This document shows, piece by piece, positions 18,966-27,217 of a DNA stretch of 64,000 nt (positions are counted from its first letter, which is position 1; each line of letters starts with the position of its first letter). Origin of the DNA: Chlorogloeopsis sp. ULAP01 (GTDB taxonomy: Bacteria > Cyanobacteriota > Cyanobacteriia > Cyanobacteriales > Nostocaceae); the NCBI RefSeq assembly GCF_030381805.1, contig NZ_JAUDRH010000012.1:1-64000 (forward strand), written 5' to 3'. A program made the position numbers and the translations under genes. The notes below the pieces were generated by a model that saw only the letters and a list, made by a program, of their open reading frames with translations, searched no databases and was not told the DNA's origin.

Positions 18966-19796
18966 TCAAGGTTTATTGCTGACCTTGCTTGGTAAGCGAC
19001 AAGGCTGTTTAGATAAAGATTCAGAAGAAGTTGTTTGTATTGGTGTAGTCGTTAAAATTACATTGCCGTCAGCATCGTACTTCCAGCCTTGTGCTTCTAC
19101 AATTTCTTGTGTTGATTCGGTCTTAAGTTCCTGTGATTGTTCGATTGAGGAATAAGTGGAGTTTTCAGCCCATCTAAAAGTTACGTTGTCAGGTTCGCTC
19201 GATTTTCGGGGGCTTCCCCCAGTTCCAACGAGAGCAAATTCAGCAGTTGTCCCTTTTTTCGACGATGCGTTGCAGACTTGCGATAATTTGGGTTCGGCGA
19301 CGGTCGGTGTGATTAATGCAGGTCTAGCAGGATCTGATTGAGTTGTATTGATTTGGACTGTTCCGTTTATTCCTTTCTGGGAACTTGCTGTAATTGTACT
19401 GTTGGGAGAAACAAACAGACCTTTGGTATTAATTCTAATATTGCCACCCCTCCCCTCAAATGCATTGGCGGTGATGCTGCTGTTTTCTACAGCAGTTAGG
19501 ATATCTGTGTTGATAGTGATGTTGCCGCCGTCGCCATTACCTCCAGCAGTCGAAGTCATGACACTGTCACGTAACCGTAAGTCACCAGAATGTAAGAAAA
19601 TGTCGCCTCCTTCGCCCTTTGTGCCGCCCTCTGTGCCAGCTGTGATAGTACCTCTGTCTAGATTGATACTGTCTGCGTTGATTTGGAGGCTTCCGGCATT
19701 TCCTTGTCCTGGCTGAAAGATAAGATTTTTTGCAGTTTTTTCACCACCAATATTTACTCTTCCACCATCAGTGACAGTTAATCTTCCTGTTTCGAT
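18966..19796 (-). pseudogene. Filamentous haemagglutinin-like protein (TpsA), 3' remnant
   Basis: An open frame runs from the edge of the IS1 element (19796) to the stop at 18966 (276 codons). It shows short Gly/Asn/Thr-rich beta-helix repeats (GGNITINTDILTA, GGNIRINTKGL) and the Cys-containing C-terminal segment typical of cyanobacterial two-partner-secretion exoproteins (LSQVCNASS). The signal peptide and TPS domain are gone, and nothing beyond the IS (20527 onward) continues the gene. The missing part was therefore deleted, not just separated. It was probably co-transcribed with the CHAT gene. Confidence 0.8.
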
Positions 19797-20526
19797 GGCG
19801 TTGCATAATAGAGGGATGATATGTCCTCACTGTAAATCTAGCAAAATAAGTAAGAACGGTCACAGGCGTGGTAAACAAAACTACATCTGTCGTGACTGCG
19901 AGCGCCATTTCGTGGAATACTATTCCTCTGTAGGATATTCCGATGAAATAAAAGAGCGATGCTTAAAAATGTACGTTAATGGTACAGGTTTTCGTGCAAT
20001 TGAACGACAGACTGGAGTGAATCATAACACGATAATTAATTGGGTGAGAAAAGCAGTAAAATCTTTGCCAGATGCTCCTGAATCTTCAGAGATACCAGAA
20101 ATTACTCAAGTTGACGAACTTGAGACATTTATAGGTAAAAAAAACAAAAAATGGCTATGGACAGCAGCCAATAAGGACTATCCCGGAATTTTAGCTTGGG
20201 TTCTGGGCGACCGTAGTGCCGAAACATTTCAAAAATTATGGCAAGTGATTAAGTGTTGGCATAGTTTCTTTTATGTGACAGATGGTTATCCAGTTTATCC
20301 ATGTTTTATTGACGATTGTGACCACATTGTTAAGAAAACTTACATGACACGAATAGAAGGGGAAAATACAAGACTAAGGCATTATTTGGCTCGGCTTCAT
20401 CGCAAAACACTTTGCTATTCCAAAAGCGAGAATATGCTGAAAGCATCAATAAAATTGCTACTGCATTACCTTCATTATCGAGTTGTAGCCCTTCCTGCCT
20501 GATTCATCCCGCAAATATGCTACGCC
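19797..20526 (+). mobile_element. IS1-family insertion sequence, 730 bp
   Basis: Terminal inverted repeats: the left end GGCGTTGCATAATAGAGG (19797 on) and the right end, read inward from 20526, GGCGTAGCATATTTGCGG both continue into GATGA. One intact transposase gene fills the inside. No target duplication is visible (TGTTTCGAT on the left, AAATTTCTA on the right), in keeping with a deletion next to the element that removed the 5' part of the haemagglutinin gene. Confidence 0.85.
19816..20502 (+). CDS. IS1-family transposase (single-frame type)
   Basis: 228 residues from the ATG at 19816. An earlier in-frame ATG at 19771 lies outside the element in the broken host gene and is rejected. The N-terminus is an InsA-like zinc finger (CPHCKSSK, then YICRDCERHF), next a helix-turn-helix (GFRAIERQTGVNHNTIINWVR in parts), then an InsB-type DDE domain beginning at DELETFIGKKNKKW. 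IS1 of E. coli needs a -1 frameshift to join InsA and InsB; here both parts are in one frame, as known for cyanobacterial and archaeal IS1 relatives. The gene appears intact and could mobilise the MITE at 14435. Confidence 0.9.
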   Translation: MICPHCKSSKISKNGHRRGKQNYICRDCERHFVEYYSSVGYSDEIKERCLKMYVNGTGFRAIERQTGVNHNTIINWVRKAVKSLPDAPESSEIPEITQVDELETFIGKKNKKWLWTAANKDYPGILAWVLGDRSAETFQKLWQVIKCWHSFFYVTDGYPVYPCFIDDCDHIVKKTYMTRIEGENTRLRHYLARLHRKTLCYSKSENMLKASIKLLLHYLHYRVVALPA

Positions 20527-20661
20527 AAATTTCTAGGTGCAAGTTGTTAAGTATATGTAAACCTGTTGCATGAACATTGCATAAAACGTATGTTCTTACT
20601 ATCTTAGTTTATGACAATTTGCAATCATAGTAACCTGATACTAACCTGAGAATATAGTGGT

Positions 20662-21405
20662 ATGTCCATACTTTTCCAATTAGGTGATAGTAAGTTTGCT
20701 ACCGATGAAGTTGTATCAATGATGGCACAATACCAACTGGTTCCGCAGCTGGTAAAAGAAATGATTATTGATAAAGCGATCGCAGATATTGAGTATACGC
20801 CAGAGGAAGCGCAAATAGCTTGTCAACAATTAGCGAAAGACTATCAACTCTCCTCTGAAGTCATGCTTAAAGAGTGGTTGCAGAGAAATGCTATGGAATT
20901 TAAGCAGTTTGAAAGCATTGCTATTCGGCAACTCAAACTGGAAAAATTTAAACGCATTCAATGGGGAGGAGATATAGAATCTTATTTTCTGCAACGCAAG
21001 CCAATGTTAAATCGGGTTGTTTATTCACTAATTAGAACCTCTAATATTGGTATTGCTCAAGAACTTTGCTTTCGCATTCAAGAAGGAGAAGAATCTTTTG
21101 CTGAATTAGCAAGGAAATATACTGAAGGACCTGAAGCTGAAACAGATGGTTTAGTTGGGCCTGTGGAGTTACAAAAAATTTATCCAGGTTTAGCAAAAAT
21201 TTTATCTTGCATTCAACCACAACAACTTTCACCACCGGTAAAAATAGGTGACTGGATAGTTATCGTTCGTCTAGAAAAATTTTTAGTAGCTAAGTTGGAT
21301 CGCCCCATGCGTTATCGACTCTTGAACGAACGTTTTAATCATTGGCTACAAGAGCAAGTAGCAGCGCTAAACTGGCAAGTTTATCAAGAATGTCAGGAAG
21401 AATAG
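20662..21405 (+). CDS. Parvulin-like peptidylprolyl isomerase of a secretion locus
   Basis: 247 residues. The N-terminal half is helical and SurA/PpiC-like. The C-terminal half (about 115-215) has parvulin motifs: ESFAELARKYTEGPEAETDGLVGPV and the closing VGDW-type strand (KIGDWIVIVRLE), described in parts. There is no signal peptide, so it should act in the cytoplasm, perhaps holding cargo before export. Cyanobacterial type I or peptide export loci often include such a PPIase just before the ABC exporter, as here (400-bp gap, same strand). Its catalytic activity cannot be judged by eye. Confidence 0.8.
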   Translation: MSILFQLGDSKFATDEVVSMMAQYQLVPQLVKEMIIDKAIADIEYTPEEAQIACQQLAKDYQLSSEVMLKEWLQRNAMEFKQFESIAIRQLKLEKFKRIQWGGDIESYFLQRKPMLNRVVYSLIRTSNIGIAQELCFRIQEGEESFAELARKYTEGPEAETDGLVGPVELQKIYPGLAKILSCIQPQQLSPPVKIGDWIVIVRLEKFLVAKLDRPMRYRLLNERFNHWLQEQVAALNWQVYQECQEE

Positions 21406-21804
21406 ATAAGTAAGAGCAAAGGATTGTTAGAGAAATCTGAACGAAGGAAGTCATTAGCTATCAACAAGGAATAACCCTGTTATGTCACTCTCGAAAAACA
21501 ATAATTGAAGCAAGACTCTAAAACTTTGATTTAATCAAGTCTTCAGCCTTTATTTTCTAAAAGTAACTAAAATTTATAGCCAAAATCCGAAAATTAAATC
21601 TCTGAAAGGCTTCCAGCGATTGGGTTCTCCTAAAATGACAGAACAGGGAGAATCAGGCAATTGAAACTAGGCGATCCCTGACTCCCGAAGAATATTAACA
21701 GATTATAGAATACTCTCTTGCAATAGAAAGATACTGTCTAAAAACACGAATAATGACTAACTTACAAGTTTGGTAAAAATAGAGGACTTTGCAATTTATT
21801 TGTC
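21406..21804 (+). promoter_or_regulatory. Spacer before the ABC exporter
   Basis: A 399-bp AT-rich stretch without an ORF. It may carry the exporter's promoter: a TATAGAAT hexamer-like element occurs at about 21704-21711, but no matching -35 element is convincing. No T-tailed terminator hairpin was found after the isomerase gene. Confidence 0.25.
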
Positions 21805-24800
21805 ATGACTCATATCATTCAAAACTCTTTTCAAGAATTTCTTAGTACAACCAAGGAACTTGAGCAACTTCCAACAGAGGCGATCGCTGATTTACTACAA
21901 CACATCCAACCTTGGCGTTATCATGTAGGTCAGAAAATTATTGGCAAAGAAAAAGATCCTGATAGCGTAACTATTGTTTATCAAGGTAAAGTCAGGCTTT
22001 TAGGCCATGACCAGCGTACTCCAATGCCCATTACTTTAAAATTATTGGAACCAGGAGCAATTCTGGGTGAAATTAGTTTGTTCCGAAACGTGCCCTGCGA
22101 GACTGCGATCGCTTCTAGCGAAGTAATATGTTTAAAGATCAATGCAACAGAGTATTTGCGTTTACTCGAACAATACTCAGCCTTTGCCAATGCCCGTAAA
22201 GGTCTTTGCCATCTCATAGAAGTTTTCGATGTTTTGGCTGTGCAAAAAGAGGTGCAAGTTCAAGGGAGTACAAATCTCAAACAACTCACTCAAACAGCAC
22301 TACCACAAGCAAAGGTACATTATCTTCCACCAGGGAAAACACCATTCCAGCAGTTAGATGGGGAATACATCTGGTTTGTGAGTGGCGGTGGAATACTAAC
22401 TGATTTTTCGCCTGGTTCTCGCTTGGAATTGAACGACGGTAAGAATATGCTTGAGGTCATCGGTCAAACTCCAGTGCGTTTGCTCGGTTTATGTCCATCC
22501 GATTTATCACTGCTCAATAGCGAGTGTATCCGATTGCAGACAAATGAAAGCATATCTAAAATCGGGGAAGATTTGGAAATCCCCTACGCACTAGAAGCGG
22601 AACCGGAAATACCCAACTATACTACTACCAATCAAGAAGGAAAAAGTAAAAAGTACTCATTTGTAAGCGGTAGGGGGCAATTAAAAACTATCATCGCTTG
22701 TTTGCAAATGCTATCTCAGCATTTGCAAATACCATTTCGACGGGAGGTAATTAGCCGCATCCTAACAGACCAAATAAAACGTCAAGGTAGTATATCTTTT
22801 CAGCTTTGTGCTTACTTGGCAGAGTTAATTGGACTCAAGGCACAATTAACAGATATACCTACCGCTAAGATAACGCGCATTCCTACTCCGGCACTGATTC
22901 GCTATGGTGAAAGTTTTGCAGTTATCTATGAAGCAGGAATAAGCACTGTAGTTTTAGGAATTCCAGAAAAAGGAATTGTACGCTATAAACCTGCAGAACT
23001 CATTTCCAAACTAGATGTTGAAGAAAGCTGTTATCCACCGCGAATCAAGGTATTGCTGCTGTCTGCTACTAATATCACACCTAAGCAGCGCTTCGGTTTG
23101 CAATCGTTTCTTCCCTATCTATCGCGCTATCGCCGCGTACTTTTAGAAGTCTTTATTGCTTCTTTTTTTGTACAGTTAGCAGCACTGGCAAATCCACTAG
23201 TTATTCAGTTAATCATCGATAAAGTTATAGCCCAAAATAGTATTAGCACCCTGCATATTTTGGGAGTCTTGCTATTAGCTATAAGTCTTTTTGAAGCTGT
23301 ACTTACCACATTACGTACTTACTTATTTGTTGATACCACTAATCGCATTGATATGGGTTTGGGGTCAGAAATTATTGACCACTTACTACGCCTACCACTG
23401 CGCTATTTTGAGCGCCGCTCGGTGGGAGAACTTTCCACCCGTATTAATGAATTAGAAAATATCCGTAAGTTTCTCACAGGCACTGCTTTAACAGTAGGGT
23501 TAGATGCCTTATTTTCAGTAGTTTATATCATCGTCATGCTGATTTACAGCTGGCAACTTACCCTAGTTGGTTTAGCAACGATTCCGATATTTATAGTTAT
23601 TACTTTGCTTGCCTCTCCTACAGTCGGCAAACAATTACGCACCCAAGCTGAACGCAACTCGCAAACCCAGTCTTATCTAGTTGAGGTAATGACCGGAATA
23701 CAAACCGTAAAAGCACAAAATATTGAGTTGCGATCGCGCTTTTCTTGGCAAGAACGCTATGCTCGTTATGTCGTAGCTGGCTTTAAAACAGTAGTTACCT
23801 CTACTCTTGCTAATTCTACTAGTAACTTTCTCAACAAACTTAGTAGCTTATTAATCTTGTGGGTAGGAGCTTATTTAGTACTAAAAGGAGAATTAACTTT
23901 AGGAGAATTAATTGCCTTTAGAATTATCTCAGGTTACGCCACCAGTCCCATATTGCGGTTGGCACAACTATGGCAAAGCTTTCAACAAACTGCTTTATCT
24001 CTAGAGCGTTTAAGTGATATTATTGATACGCCACAAGAAGCCGAACAAGACCGCTGCAATATTCCCTTACCCGCTATTCAGGGATCGGTAAAATATGAAA
24101 ATATTACTTTCCGTTTTAATACAGGAGGAGCATTGCAACTTTGCAATGTTAGTCTCGATATTCCGGCTGGTAAATTTATCGGAATTGTCGGACAAAGTGG
24201 TGCAGGTAAAAGCACTTTAACAAAGTTGTTAATCAGGCTATATGAACCAGAAGTAGGTAGAATTTTAATTGATGGTTATGACATTAGCAAAGTAGAACTT
24301 TATTCTTTACGAAGACAAATTGGTGTAGTTCCTCAAGATACACTTCTGTTTGATGGTACAGTACAAGAAAATATTGCTTTAACAAATCCAGAAGCAACAA
24401 CAGAGGAAATAATTGAAGCTGCAAAAGTAGCAGTCGCTCATGAATTTATTATGAAATTGTCTAATGGTTACAATACTCAAGTAGGCGAACGAGGAGCTGC
24501 ACTTTCGGGCGGACAAAGACAAAGAATAGCGATCGCGCGTTCAGTTTTACAAAAACCAAAACTACTAGTACTAGACGAAGCAACTAGTGCCTTAGATTAT
24601 CCTACTGAACGGCAAGTTTGTCTGAATTTAGCGAAAGCATTTCAAGGAACTACCATCTTTTTTATCACCCACCGCATCAATACTGTTATGAATGCAGACA
24701 TGATTGTAGTCATGGATAGTGGTAGGGTAATAGAGCAAGGAAATCATCATGAATTAATAGCATTAAAAGGTCATTATTACTACCTATATCAGCAACAAGA

Positions 24801-24813
24801 AGTGAATTTGTAG
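21805..24813 (+). CDS. Type I secretion ABC exporter with cNMP-binding and degenerate C39 domains
   Basis: 1002 residues. Domains: a cyclic-nucleotide-binding-like beta barrel (about 35-135) and a degenerate second one (about 165-250); a C39-peptidase-like domain (about 285-405); an ABC transmembrane domain (about 440-720); and an ATPase with Walker A GQSGAGKST (796-804), LSGGQ (900-904), LVLDEATSALD and switch His in ITHR (956). In the C39-like part Thr295 stands where the catalytic Cys should be and the active His is replaced (ESFAVIY). It should therefore bind cargo, as the CLD domain of HlyB does, without cutting a leader. It sits in the inner membrane with the HlyD adaptor encoded 101 bases downstream; an outer-membrane TolC partner is not in the window. 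Confidence 0.9.
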   Translation: MTHIIQNSFQEFLSTTKELEQLPTEAIADLLQHIQPWRYHVGQKIIGKEKDPDSVTIVYQGKVRLLGHDQRTPMPITLKLLEPGAILGEISLFRNVPCETAIASSEVICLKINATEYLRLLEQYSAFANARKGLCHLIEVFDVLAVQKEVQVQGSTNLKQLTQTALPQAKVHYLPPGKTPFQQLDGEYIWFVSGGGILTDFSPGSRLELNDGKNMLEVIGQTPVRLLGLCPSDLSLLNSECIRLQTNESISKIGEDLEIPYALEAEPEIPNYTTTNQEGKSKKYSFVSGRGQLKTIIACLQMLSQHLQIPFRREVISRILTDQIKRQGSISFQLCAYLAELIGLKAQLTDIPTAKITRIPTPALIRYGESFAVIYEAGISTVVLGIPEKGIVRYKPAELISKLDVEESCYPPRIKVLLLSATNITPKQRFGLQSFLPYLSRYRRVLLEVFIASFFVQLAALANPLVIQLIIDKVIAQNSISTLHILGVLLLAISLFEAVLTTLRTYLFVDTTNRIDMGLGSEIIDHLLRLPLRYFERRSVGELSTRINELENIRKFLTGTALTVGLDALFSVVYIIVMLIYSWQLTLVGLATIPIFIVITLLASPTVGKQLRTQAERNSQTQSYLVEVMTGIQTVKAQNIELRSRFSWQERYARYVVAGFKTVVTSTLANSTSNFLNKLSSLLILWVGAYLVLKGELTLGELIAFRIISGYATSPILRLAQLWQSFQQTALSLERLSDIIDTPQEAEQDRCNIPLPAIQGSVKYENITFRFNTGGALQLCNVSLDIPAGKFIGIVGQSGAGKSTLTKLLIRLYEPEVGRILIDGYDISKVELYSLRRQIGVVPQDTLLFDGTVQENIALTNPEATTEEIIEAAKVAVAHEFIMKLSNGYNTQVGERGAALSGGQRQRIAIARSVLQKPKLLVLDEATSALDYPTERQVCLNLAKAFQGTTIFFITHRINTVMNADMIVVMDSGRVIEQGNHHELIALKGHYYYLYQQQEVNL

Positions 24814-24914
24814 TTAGTCATTAATTACTAATTATTCCCTTCCATATCTCACTCTTCTCATTTTCCACTCTGATTACACTTCCTCACTCACTATCATCCC
24901 ATTTAGGAACTAAT

Positions 24915-26522
24915 ATGAATCAAATAAATGGCACTAGTTCTAACGGTCATTATCGTAATGGCAATCACGCCAATGGAGCCAAATTAGAAAATACACAGGT
25001 ATTAACACTTACAGAAATCACAGAAATCAAAGCTTCTCAACCTCCTTTAAATACTGCAAAATATCAGCAAGAACATAACTTTGAACAATCAGAAATTGTA
25101 CTGCGCCAATCTCCATTTTGGTCACGTGCTATTATGCTGTCCTTAATTGGGATAGCCTCTTTTGGAATTACTTGGGCAAACTTTGCTAAAATGGAACAAG
25201 TAATTCCAGCAACAGGTCAATTAAAGCCGGAAGGAACTGTCAAAGAAATTCAAGCACCAGTCAATGGAGTAGTGAAAGCAGTTTATATTAAAGATGGGCA
25301 ATCAGTAAAACCAGGAGATTTGTTGCTGATTTTTGATACTACTGCTAACAATGCTGAATTATTATCTTTAAAAAAGATTCGCGCTTCTTTATTTAAAGAG
25401 AATCAGATTTATCTCAGATTAATGAATTCGACTTCTGATTTAGCTGATATAATAGATTTGATGCAGGGTAAGTTACCAAAAGAAGTTGAATTCCTACTAA
25501 AAAATCGTATAGCGCTAATTGCAGAAAATGAATTGTTACGAACTGAATTTAAAAAAGGTAACGCCATTGGTTTGGCTGTTGATGAAAAACAGCGTTTAGA
25601 AGTATCTCAAAGAGAATCATATTCTCGAACACAGGCAGCGCGTTTGGCAGTTGAACAGATCAAAAAACAACTTGCTCAAAATCAAGTCAAAATTAACCAG
25701 AGTGAAGAAAATTTAAGTATTGAAAATCAAATTTTAAGTAAAATGAAAAACTTGGCTGAAGAAGGAGCAATCGCTCAACTTCAGTATCTCCAACAGCAAC
25801 AAAATGTACAAGAAATCAAGGCGCAAATAGCACAATTAAATGAGGAGCAGCAACGTCTAAAATTTAATATTGAGCAAGGACAACAAGAAGTAAACAACAC
25901 TATAGCAGTTATCGAGAAAAATATTTTGGATAAGATAGCTGAAAACAACAAACACATTGCACAGATAGACAGCCAATTTACTAAAATTTTACTAGATAAC
26001 GAAAAGAAATTGGCTGAAATTAATAGTAAAATTTCTCAAACCCAACAAAACCTTAAATATCAAGAAGTTCGCGCACCTGTGAACGGCACAGTTTTTGATT
26101 TACAAGCTAAAAGCCCTGGTTTTGTAGTCAACACTACTCAAAATTTACTCAAGATTGTACCAAATGAAAGCTATGTTGCTGAGGTTTTCATCACTAATAA
26201 AGATATTGGTTTTATTCGAGAAGGAATGAAAGTTGATGTCCGTATTGACTCCTTTCCTTATAGTGAATTTGGTGATATCAAAGGAACAATTTCTTGGGTA
26301 GGATCGGATGCATTGCCACCGGATAATATCCATTCATATTATCGTTTCCCTGTTAAAGTTCGTTTAGAGAGTCAATCGCTAGATATTAAGGGTAAAACTC
26401 TCTCGTTGCAATCAGGAATGTCTATTAGCACTAATATTAAAGTGCGTGAAAAACGAACAGTAATCAGCTTATTCACAGAGTTATTTACCAAACAAATAGA
26501 GACTTTGAAAGAGGTTCGTTAA
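24915..26522 (+). CDS. HlyD-family periplasmic adaptor
   Basis: 535 residues. The N-terminal tail is Asn/Gly/His-rich and cytoplasmic (about 1-70), followed by one membrane span (about 71-90), a lipoyl-like half-domain (VNGVVKAVYIKDGQSVKPGDLL), a long coiled coil (about 140-370, rich in Gln/Glu/Lys), the second lipoyl half (VRAPVNGTVFDLQAKSPG) and a beta barrel. This is the standard adaptor that bridges the ABC exporter to TolC. Spacing after the exporter gene (101 bases) suggests one operon. Length is slightly above the usual 430-480 because of the N-terminal extension. Confidence 0.9.
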   Translation: MNQINGTSSNGHYRNGNHANGAKLENTQVLTLTEITEIKASQPPLNTAKYQQEHNFEQSEIVLRQSPFWSRAIMLSLIGIASFGITWANFAKMEQVIPATGQLKPEGTVKEIQAPVNGVVKAVYIKDGQSVKPGDLLLIFDTTANNAELLSLKKIRASLFKENQIYLRLMNSTSDLADIIDLMQGKLPKEVEFLLKNRIALIAENELLRTEFKKGNAIGLAVDEKQRLEVSQRESYSRTQAARLAVEQIKKQLAQNQVKINQSEENLSIENQILSKMKNLAEEGAIAQLQYLQQQQNVQEIKAQIAQLNEEQQRLKFNIEQGQQEVNNTIAVIEKNILDKIAENNKHIAQIDSQFTKILLDNEKKLAEINSKISQTQQNLKYQEVRAPVNGTVFDLQAKSPGFVVNTTQNLLKIVPNESYVAEVFITNKDIGFIREGMKVDVRIDSFPYSEFGDIKGTISWVGSDALPPDNIHSYYRFPVKVRLESQSLDIKGKTLSLQSGMSISTNIKVREKRTVISLFTELFTKQIETLKEVR

Positions 26523-26912
26523 ACTGTTGTGTTGCAAAGCAAAACAGATGGAATAGTTAAAGTAATGAAAATCATTACCTATTCTCTAAAATCCGGCAAC
26601 ACATTCAAACCTCGAAATCCACACCATATCTGAATTTCTTAATTGCGAATTACGAATTGATAATCATTTACTATGGTTTGAGGTATATTGACGCCAAAGG
26701 TAGCTTTGGTATTAGGTTTCACTTTTTTCAATCCAATTTACGCATCTATTGCATTATTTTCTTGAATTGGTATTCGTCAAGCTGATTGAATATGCATTCT
26801 TGGTTTTGTCAGTCAAAGTAATTTGCCTGCAATTCCTGTTAAATCGTTTTGTCTAAGAGGAAGTCATAGTCTTCAAGCAATCAGATTGTTGAAACGAAAG
26901 GACTCAAAAACA
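26523..26912. other. Spacer between hlyD-like and cargo genes
   Basis: 390 bp, AT-rich, with no coding sequence. It contains common cyanobacterial intergenic wording (for example AATTGCGAATTACGAATT near 26642). No clear hairpin terminator was found, so read-through from the exporter operon into the cargo gene is possible. Confidence 0.3.
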
Positions 26913-27092
26913 ATGAATAAATTTGAACTCACTGTCTCATCATTTCTACTTGGCATCAATTTCGGCGAAGGCTCTTCTGACTCTAAATCAGCTAGTGCCA
27001 TTGCCATAGACAAAAACGATAACTTTTACCTAACACAATTAGAGGAAATATGCCTTCAACTAACCACTCAGCATTTTCCGATGCTTCATTAA
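26913..27092 (+). pseudogene. Short SBBP-like ORF, probably a remnant of a cargo gene
   Basis: A 59-codon frame with a possible AAAGGA ribosome binding site. Residues of about 19-40 (SSDSKSASAIAIDKNDNFYLT) look like half of an SBBP beta-propeller repeat. The frame then reads into nonsense. The segment 26971-27052 is repeated almost exactly at 27136-27217, so this looks like the leftover start of an older or duplicated cargo gene. It could still be translated as a leader. Low confidence that it encodes a working protein. Confidence 0.4.
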
Positions 27093-27217
27093 TTGAGCAT
27101 GACAGTAATGGCAATCTCTTGTCGGGTAAGCGCAAGCTCTTCTGACTCTAAATTAGCTAGTGCCATTGCCATAGACAACAACGTTAACTTTTACCTAACA
27201 CAATTAGAGGAAATATG
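26971..27217 (+). repeat. Direct duplication of about 82 bp before the cargo gene
   Basis: Copies at about 26971-27052 and 27136-27217 differ at only a few bases; both end with AGAGGAAATATG, i.e. ribosome binding site plus start codon. The second copy supplies the start of the 729-residue gene. The first starts a 31-codon frame (27050-27145, ATG CCT TCA...) that ends inside the second copy. Confidence 0.8.

Noticed and set aside
19788..20535. Target-site duplication of the IS1 element
   Set aside because: The flanks TGTTTCGAT and AAATTTCTA do not match; a flanking deletion explains this better.
27050..27145. 31-codon ORF with a good ribosome binding site as a real gene
   Set aside because: It is created by the duplication and ends in the second copy; listed only as a possible leader.
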